Of a stretch of DNA of 59,521 nt, positions 55,047-59,521 are shown in pieces; the first letter of the stretch is position 1, and each line of letters begins with the position of its first letter. Under the pieces are notes generated by a model that was not told the origin of the DNA, did no database searches, and saw only the letters and a list, made by a program, of their open reading frames with translations. A program made the position numbers and the translations under genes. The stretch comes from Bacteroidales bacterium UBA6377 (lineage in GTDB: Bacteria; Bacteroidota; Bacteroidia; Bacteroidales; UBA932), in NCBI GenBank assembly GCA_002438805.1, contig DJQV01000010.1:1-59521 (forward strand), read 5' to 3'.

Positions 55047-55516
55047 AGATAACTCTTCTCACAATGGGGAGAACCGACATCCCTTGGGTCCGTGAGGGGC
55101 TTCAGACCTATGTCTCCAGGCTTGAGCATTATGTGCGTTTCTCGCTTGTCGAGATACCGGAGCTTAAGAATGTGTCGGCTCTCTCCCTCGGAAATATCAA
55201 GTCCCGGGAAGGTGAGCTCCTGCTCAAGAATGTAAAGGCTTCGGACTGTCTTGTGCTACTGGATGAGCACGGGAGGGAACTGCGGTCGCTTGAGTTCGCT
55301 TCTGAACTTTCGGATATGCTGTCTCACGGCGGCAAGGATATAGTATTCGCCATAGGCGGGGCTTACGGGTTCAGCCCGGATGTATACGGCAGGGCGGACA
55401 GGAAGCTGTCGCTTTCCCGCATGACTTTCTCCCACCAGATGGTGAGAACGATTTTTGCAGAACAACTATACCGCGCTTTCACCATAATGCGGGGAGAGCC
55501 GTACCATCACGAATGA
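55043..55516 (+). CDS. rlmH: 23S rRNA (pseudouridine1915-N3)-methyltransferase
   Basis: This 157-residue SPOUT-class methyltransferase modifies pseudouridine 1915 in 23S rRNA. RlmH landmarks are the N-terminal MKITLLTMGRTD, LLDEHGRELRSLEFA, VFAIGGAYGFSPDVY and the C-terminal FSHQMVRTIFAEQLYRAFTIMRGEPYHH. Length is standard. It starts within the end of the lyase gene (ATGA overlap) and the next gene again overlaps by four bases. Confidence 0.97.
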   Translation: MKITLLTMGRTDIPWVREGLQTYVSRLEHYVRFSLVEIPELKNVSALSLGNIKSREGELLLKNVKASDCLVLLDEHGRELRSLEFASELSDMLSHGGKDIVFAIGGAYGFSPDVYGRADRKLSLSRMTFSHQMVRTIFAEQLYRAFTIMRGEPYHHE

Positions 55517-58500
55517 GATTCGATAGGAAGATACGTTCTCTGGTCAGCGCCGCGCTGTTTCTTGCCGGCGCTGTGGTGTTCGTATCTTCGGTTCTGGAGT
55601 CCCGGGCGGGAGCCAGCGGAGATGCGGCGGCACGGCGGCTGTCCCATGTTCTGGAGAGCCGGATTTCCGGACTTGACGCCTATGTGGAAAAGGCCCTCGA
55701 CACGGCTCCGGACAAGTGGCTGGATCTTGGAGGGCTGCCGCAGGATGTGGTGATATACCGTTATTGCCGCGATACGCTCCAGTCCTGGTGCAATCAGTTT
55801 CCGGTCTCCAACGATGACATACGCAACCGTTTCTATGTCCCGTTCATCTCTGATCCGAGGCGCATGCCGGCCTCGCCTCTGCTGCAGGTCGAGGATTCTC
55901 TGCGGTATGTGAACCTGGGATTCAAATGGTATCTTGCCAAATCGGCATCGCGCGGTGAAGTAAAGGTCATCGCGGGTCTGGAGATTGTGGATATGCAGAA
56001 CCCGGTGTCCAGGAACGGGGTCAATCCGGCCCTGCACCTGCCGTCCGAGTTCAGTGTGCTGCCGCTTTCGTCCGGAGGCGGGGCTGTGGTTTCACTTGGA
56101 GGCAGGCCGCAGTTCGAACTGCTCATGGAGACCCTCCGGACTCCGGCGCCGGTTGATCCGTTGAACCTGTTCATAGCCTTGCTTCTCCTGATATCATCCG
56201 GGCTGGTTTTCCTGTCCGCCGAGCGGTCTGCGCGACGCTTTGTGCCGGTGCTCCTGTCCCTGTCGGCTGTGATGCTGGCGTTCTACTTCTGGGGCCTGTC
56301 GCTGAGGGGGAGTTTTGCCATGTTCTCGCCTGTCCTTTATGCCGGAGGCAATGTGCTGTATTCCCTGGCGGCGGTTTTCATAATCAATCTCTGGATCCTG
56401 GTATTCGCGCTGTGCGTGTATATGTGCCGGGAGGCCTTGACTTCAAGGGCAAGGGGAAAGGTTCCGGCAGTGGTATGGCTGCTGCTGTCGTCCGCCGCCG
56501 TGGCGGGGATACTTTTCTATACCCAGGCCACGCTCAGAAGCATCATTCTCAATTCCGGCATCTCACTGGAACTGTACAAGTTCTCGGATCTCTCGTCTTT
56601 CGGGGTACTCATCTATGCTTCGTTCATCACGATGCTCGTGAGCGTCCCGCTGCTTCTCCAGTCTTCGCAACCGCTTGCGCGCAGGGTCTTCGGTCTCAGT
56701 TTCGATGCCTTTTCCCTCAACAGCAGGCTCATATTCTCGGTCGTCATAGCGGCTTTCCTGATCGGCTCGTCTTCGGTGATAGGCTTCCGCAAGGAGAGGG
56801 ACAGGATGGAGGTGCTGGCCAACCGTATAGCTTTCGACCGGGACATTTCTTTGGAGTTGAGGCTCAAGAGCATAGAGGCGCAGATTGCGGATGACATGGT
56901 GATCTCCGCCCTTTCGGTGTTCAACAACACCGAATCCACCATACAGAACCGCATCACCGACTATTATTTCTCCCGCAACGACCAGGATTACACGGTCACG
57001 GCGTACGTCTTCAACGACAGCAACAACAGCAAGGCTGCCGCTGCGCAGTACAGTGACCTCATAAAGGACGGTGTGCCGATAGCGGACAACTCACGTTTCC
57101 TCTATGTCAAGAGGGAGGGGGGACACTCGTACTATATCGGGGTGTTCCTTTATCTAATCGAGGGCAGCGGACTGTCAAGGGTCCTGGTGAGGCTGGAGTC
57201 CAAGGATACGAGAGGCAACAAGGGTTACGCCGGCATTTTCGGCATAACTCCTCCGGGCAAGGTGACCCTTCCGGCCGGGTATTCCTATGCCCGCTACGAG
57301 GGAGATGTCCTCAAGTCTTATCGCGGCAGTTATGCATACCCGACCAGGATAGACAGGGACCGTGGCGAAAGGATATACTCCCGGCGGCTGCGAACCATGA
57401 ACGGGGAGGGTTATACGCATTTCTTTACGGTGATCGGGGACAAGGAGATGATCGTCCTTTCCCGTCCGAGGGTGACGCCGGTCACTTACGGGGTTTCCTC
57501 TGTGTTTGTCGGGCTGCTCGCTTTTCTTGTCCTCTCCCTTGTGGTGTCCGGAAAGCGCAGGGGGGCGGCATTCGCGCATGGCTATTTCCGCTCGCGGATC
57601 TACGGGGTGCTGCTTCTGTCACTGGTGCTGACGCTTGTTGCCATGGCTTCGGTGAGCGTGTTTTTCGTGTATTCGCGCAACGACAGCAACATGCACACTG
57701 TGATGTCGGACAAGATTGGCTCCATCACCTCGATGATAGAGGCCGGGACGCATGATGCGCACGGGTTCAGCCGCCGGGCGGTCCGCCGGCTGGTCGAGCA
57801 GGTCGGCAATGACACTTATTCCGACATCACACTTTATTCCCTTTCAGGCAAGATGCTCGTCTCCACTGTGCCGGTGGTGTTCGAACGGCAGTTCCTCGAC
57901 GAGCGTATCAACGGGGATGCTTACGGGCAGATTGTCTACGAGCATAGGCGGTACTGCATCCAGCAGGAGAGTGTGGGGAGAGTGAAGTTCTACAGCATGT
58001 ACGCCCCGATAATGAATGACGACGGGGAGATGATAGCGATAATATGCTCTCCGTACAATGAGGACAACTATGATTTCGAGGAGGATGCCGTGACGCATTC
58101 CATGACCATAGTTTCTCTTTTCATAGTCCTGCTGCTCATAGCGCTGCTTATGGTGTCCAGGGTGGTCGACAGGATGTTCAAGCCGCTGAGCGAGATGAGC
58201 CGCAAGATGGACAGCGCCGGCTTGGAGAGTCTGGAATACATCAGTTATGACAGGGAGGATGAGATCAGTTCCATCGTGCAGGCCTACAACAGGATGGTGA
58301 CGGAACTCTCCGAGAGCACCAAGAAACTTGCACAGGCGGAGCGCGACAAGGCGTGGAGCGAGATGGCGCGGCAGGTGGCGCATGAGATCAAGAACCCTCT
58401 CACGCCGATGAAACTCCAGATACAGAGGATAATAAGGCTTAAGCAGAAGGGTGATCCGTCATGGCAGGCCCGCTTCGACGAGGCGAGCAAGGTGCTCCTC

Positions 58501-59019
58501 GACCACATCGACATCCTGACTGATACGGCCAACGAGTTTTCGACTTTCGCGAAGCTCTATACGGAGGAGCCGACGGAGATTGCGCTTGACCTCGTGCTGC
58601 AGGAGGAGATCGCGATGTTTGACAGCAAGGACAATATCCGGTTTGACTACCTCGGTTTGAGCGAGGTGATGGTGACGGGGCCTAAGCCGCAGCTGACCCG
58701 CGTGTTCGTAAACCTTATCAACAACGCGGTACAGGCCGTGGGGGACCGTCCGGACGGGAGGATCATAGTGTCCCTGCGCAATTCGATGCGTGATGGGTAT
58801 TATGACATAGTCTTCGAGGACAACGGGCCCGGGGTGTCCGAGGAGAATGTCGGAAAGCTTTTCACGCCGAATTTCACCACCAAGAACGGCGGCTCCGGCT
58901 TGGGGCTGGCCATCAGCCGCAGCATTCTGGAGAGGTGCGGGGCGAGCATAGTCTACAGCCGCTCCTTCTCGCTTGGCGGCGCATGCTTTACGATAACGTA
59001 TCCTAAGAGGTTGCCGTAG
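55513..59019 (+). CDS. very large NtrY-like sensor histidine kinase
   Basis: This 1168-residue membrane kinase has an N-terminal periplasmic part after one membrane segment (SAALFLAGAVVFVSSVL). A block of several membrane segments at about 215-430, a second extracytoplasmic region at 430-650 and more membrane segments follow. It then has HAMP (VVDRMFKPLSEMSRKMD), a DHp domain with His957 in QVAHEIKNPLTPMK, and a catalytic domain with NLINNAVQA, EDNGPG and GSGLGLAIS. The HEIKNPLTP signature is NtrY-like. No PAS domain is obvious. Its likely partner is the NtrC-type regulator at 44464. It overlaps rlmH by four bases. Confidence 0.93.
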   Translation: MRFDRKIRSLVSAALFLAGAVVFVSSVLESRAGASGDAAARRLSHVLESRISGLDAYVEKALDTAPDKWLDLGGLPQDVVIYRYCRDTLQSWCNQFPVSNDDIRNRFYVPFISDPRRMPASPLLQVEDSLRYVNLGFKWYLAKSASRGEVKVIAGLEIVDMQNPVSRNGVNPALHLPSEFSVLPLSSGGGAVVSLGGRPQFELLMETLRTPAPVDPLNLFIALLLLISSGLVFLSAERSARRFVPVLLSLSAVMLAFYFWGLSLRGSFAMFSPVLYAGGNVLYSLAAVFIINLWILVFALCVYMCREALTSRARGKVPAVVWLLLSSAAVAGILFYTQATLRSIILNSGISLELYKFSDLSSFGVLIYASFITMLVSVPLLLQSSQPLARRVFGLSFDAFSLNSRLIFSVVIAAFLIGSSSVIGFRKERDRMEVLANRIAFDRDISLELRLKSIEAQIADDMVISALSVFNNTESTIQNRITDYYFSRNDQDYTVTAYVFNDSNNSKAAAAQYSDLIKDGVPIADNSRFLYVKREGGHSYYIGVFLYLIEGSGLSRVLVRLESKDTRGNKGYAGIFGITPPGKVTLPAGYSYARYEGDVLKSYRGSYAYPTRIDRDRGERIYSRRLRTMNGEGYTHFFTVIGDKEMIVLSRPRVTPVTYGVSSVFVGLLAFLVLSLVVSGKRRGAAFAHGYFRSRIYGVLLLSLVLTLVAMASVSVFFVYSRNDSNMHTVMSDKIGSITSMIEAGTHDAHGFSRRAVRRLVEQVGNDTYSDITLYSLSGKMLVSTVPVVFERQFLDERINGDAYGQIVYEHRRYCIQQESVGRVKFYSMYAPIMNDDGEMIAIICSPYNEDNYDFEEDAVTHSMTIVSLFIVLLLIALLMVSRVVDRMFKPLSEMSRKMDSAGLESLEYISYDREDEISSIVQAYNRMVTELSESTKKLAQAERDKAWSEMARQVAHEIKNPLTPMKLQIQRIIRLKQKGDPSWQARFDEASKVLLDHIDILTDTANEFSTFAKLYTEEPTEIALDLVLQEEIAMFDSKDNIRFDYLGLSEVMVTGPKPQLTRVFVNLINNAVQAVGDRPDGRIIVSLRNSMRDGYYDIVFEDNGPGVSEENVGKLFTPNFTTKNGGSGLGLAISRSILERCGASIVYSRSFSLGGACFTITYPKRLP

Positions 59020-59140
59020 GGGGGCTCTGTGTATTTTCTCTGTCCCGTGCGCACGGGGCGGCGGTCTGAAGTCCTGGGACAGAGTCTGAGCCTGCGTACG
59101 GAACGAGGTTCACTCGCGGACGGAAAATTGTTGCGCAGGA

Positions 59141-59188
59141 CAGAGGTGGCAGGGGCGAGGCTTTTGTGTTGAGCCCCTGCCACCTCTG
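59141..59188 (-). repeat. hairpin with TCAACACAAAA loop, second copy
   Basis: The arms 59141-59156 and 59173-59188 pair perfectly over 16 bases. Read on the minus strand the 5' arm contains GGTGGCAGGGGC and the loop is TCAACACAAAAGCCTC. The hairpin at 21239-21295 has GGTGGCAGCAGAGC and loop TCAACACAAAATATC on the plus strand, so loop and outer stem are shared while the inner stem differs yet pairs in both. Confidence 0.85.
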
Positions 59189-59276
59189 CCACCCCTGTCC
59201 CTTCGCCGTCGGCCAACGCCCCTTTCCAACAGGAGCACACCGGCCGTTTGCAGCGCTCTGTGACACCACGCTGCTG

Positions 59277-59400
59277 AAGGTTGGGGTGTTTTTCGCACTT
59301 TCTTCCCCTACCTTCGGGGGACACTGCCCCTGCACGGCTTTCTGCGGCATCCCACCGGCAAAGGTATGGGTATTTTTCGCTATTTTCTCCCCTACCTCCG
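59277..59400. repeat. pair of 40-bp imperfect direct repeats
   Basis: Copies at 59277-59316 and 59361-59400 match at 32 of 40 positions and both contain TTTTTCGC followed by CCCCTACCT. The spacing is 84 bases. Confidence 0.8.
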
Positions 59401-59420
59401 GACGACCTTGCAGGTGTCTC

Positions 59421-59504
59421 CCGTACAGCAGGGGGCCTTTTTCTGTACCGGACGTGCCTAAAAGCGGCTCGCGTACAGGAGAGGGCTCTTTTCTGTACTG
59501 GACG
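59421..59504. repeat. pair of 34-bp imperfect direct repeats
   Basis: Copies at 59421-59454 and 59471-59504 match at 28 of 34 positions. Each has short inverted ends GTACAG and CTGTAC around a purine-rich centre and a T-run, so each could fold by itself. Confidence 0.8.
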
Positions 59505-59521
59505 GAGAATCGCCTCAAGGT

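Larger units (their letters stand above)
59020..59521. other. repeat-rich intergenic region
   Basis: These 500 bases carry no convincing gene. They hold an inverted repeat CTCTGTCCC/GGGACAGAG (59038-59046, 59076-59084), an inner palindrome CCCGTGCGCACGGG (59044-59057), a 16-bp hairpin with the TCAACACAAAA loop, and two pairs of imperfect direct repeats near the window end. Reading frames through it translate the repeats into similar peptide blocks, as expected for repeats rather than genes. Confidence 0.75.

Noticed and set aside
59003..59518. 171-codon minus-strand frame in the final repeat region
   Set aside because: Its peptide consists of translated DNA repeats (for example two blocks like VGE.AKNTHTF) and overlaps hairpins; better explained as non-coding repeats.

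Overview
The window looks like a chromosomal segment of a fairly GC-rich member of the Bacteroidales (Bacteroidota). Four things point that way: many promoters of the TAnnTTTG type placed very close to start codons, no Shine-Dalgarno sequences, lipoproteins of the fimbrillin/FISUMP type, and family markers such as DUF4783, PRiA4b-ORF3-like proteins, tandem deoxynucleoside kinases and a FucP-like sugar permease beside a ROK kinase. A genus cannot be assigned from the sequence alone; a Rikenellaceae-like or uncultured gut Bacteroidales lineage would fit.

Positions 1-13.3 kb are an accessory island. It opens with a tightly overlapping operon of two DUF262 (GmrSD-like) proteins and a DUF1835/DUF3658-like protein, the best candidate here for an undescribed defence module. 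Next come an unknown gene and a broken IS1595/ISXO2-type transposase on the minus strand, then an intact IS256-family element (7428-8796) with clear terminal inverted repeats and an 8-bp target duplication, inserted in the loop of an older hairpin. Two minus-strand genes follow: an unknown protein and a 967-residue AlbA_2/Schlafen-like plus WYL protein. The first 7.4 kb is visibly more AT-rich than the rest.

Positions 13.5-31.6 kb are core genome: an S41 peptidase with recO, an EamA transporter divergent from uvrA, a uridine-kinase-like protein and a SIMPL protein, an MBL hydrolase divergent from two deoxynucleoside kinases, acyl-CoA synthetase, sugar permease with ROK kinase, an FKBP lipoprotein, a PRiA4b-like protein divergent from a YigZ-family protein, and serC-serA.

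Positions 31.7-36.8 kb hold four lipoproteins, two of them fimbrillin/FISUMP-like. They sit between serA and a DUF1015 gene that commonly follow one another in Bacteroidales, so this looks like an insertion of surface-protein genes.

Positions 36.9-59.0 kb are again mostly housekeeping on the plus strand: DUF1015-recQ-dnaG-metG, an NtrC-type response regulator without a DNA-binding domain, an exported protein, an O-methyltransferase, dnaX-lptB-cmk-ispH, efp, a DUF4783 protein (minus), a lone exo-rhamnogalacturonan-lyase-like enzyme, rlmH and a very large NtrY-like sensor kinase. The last 0.5 kb is non-coding and full of inverted and direct repeats. One of its hairpins shares an identical loop sequence with a hairpin at 21.2 kb, which suggests a dispersed structured repeat family.

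No tRNA, rRNA or CRISPR array was recognised.
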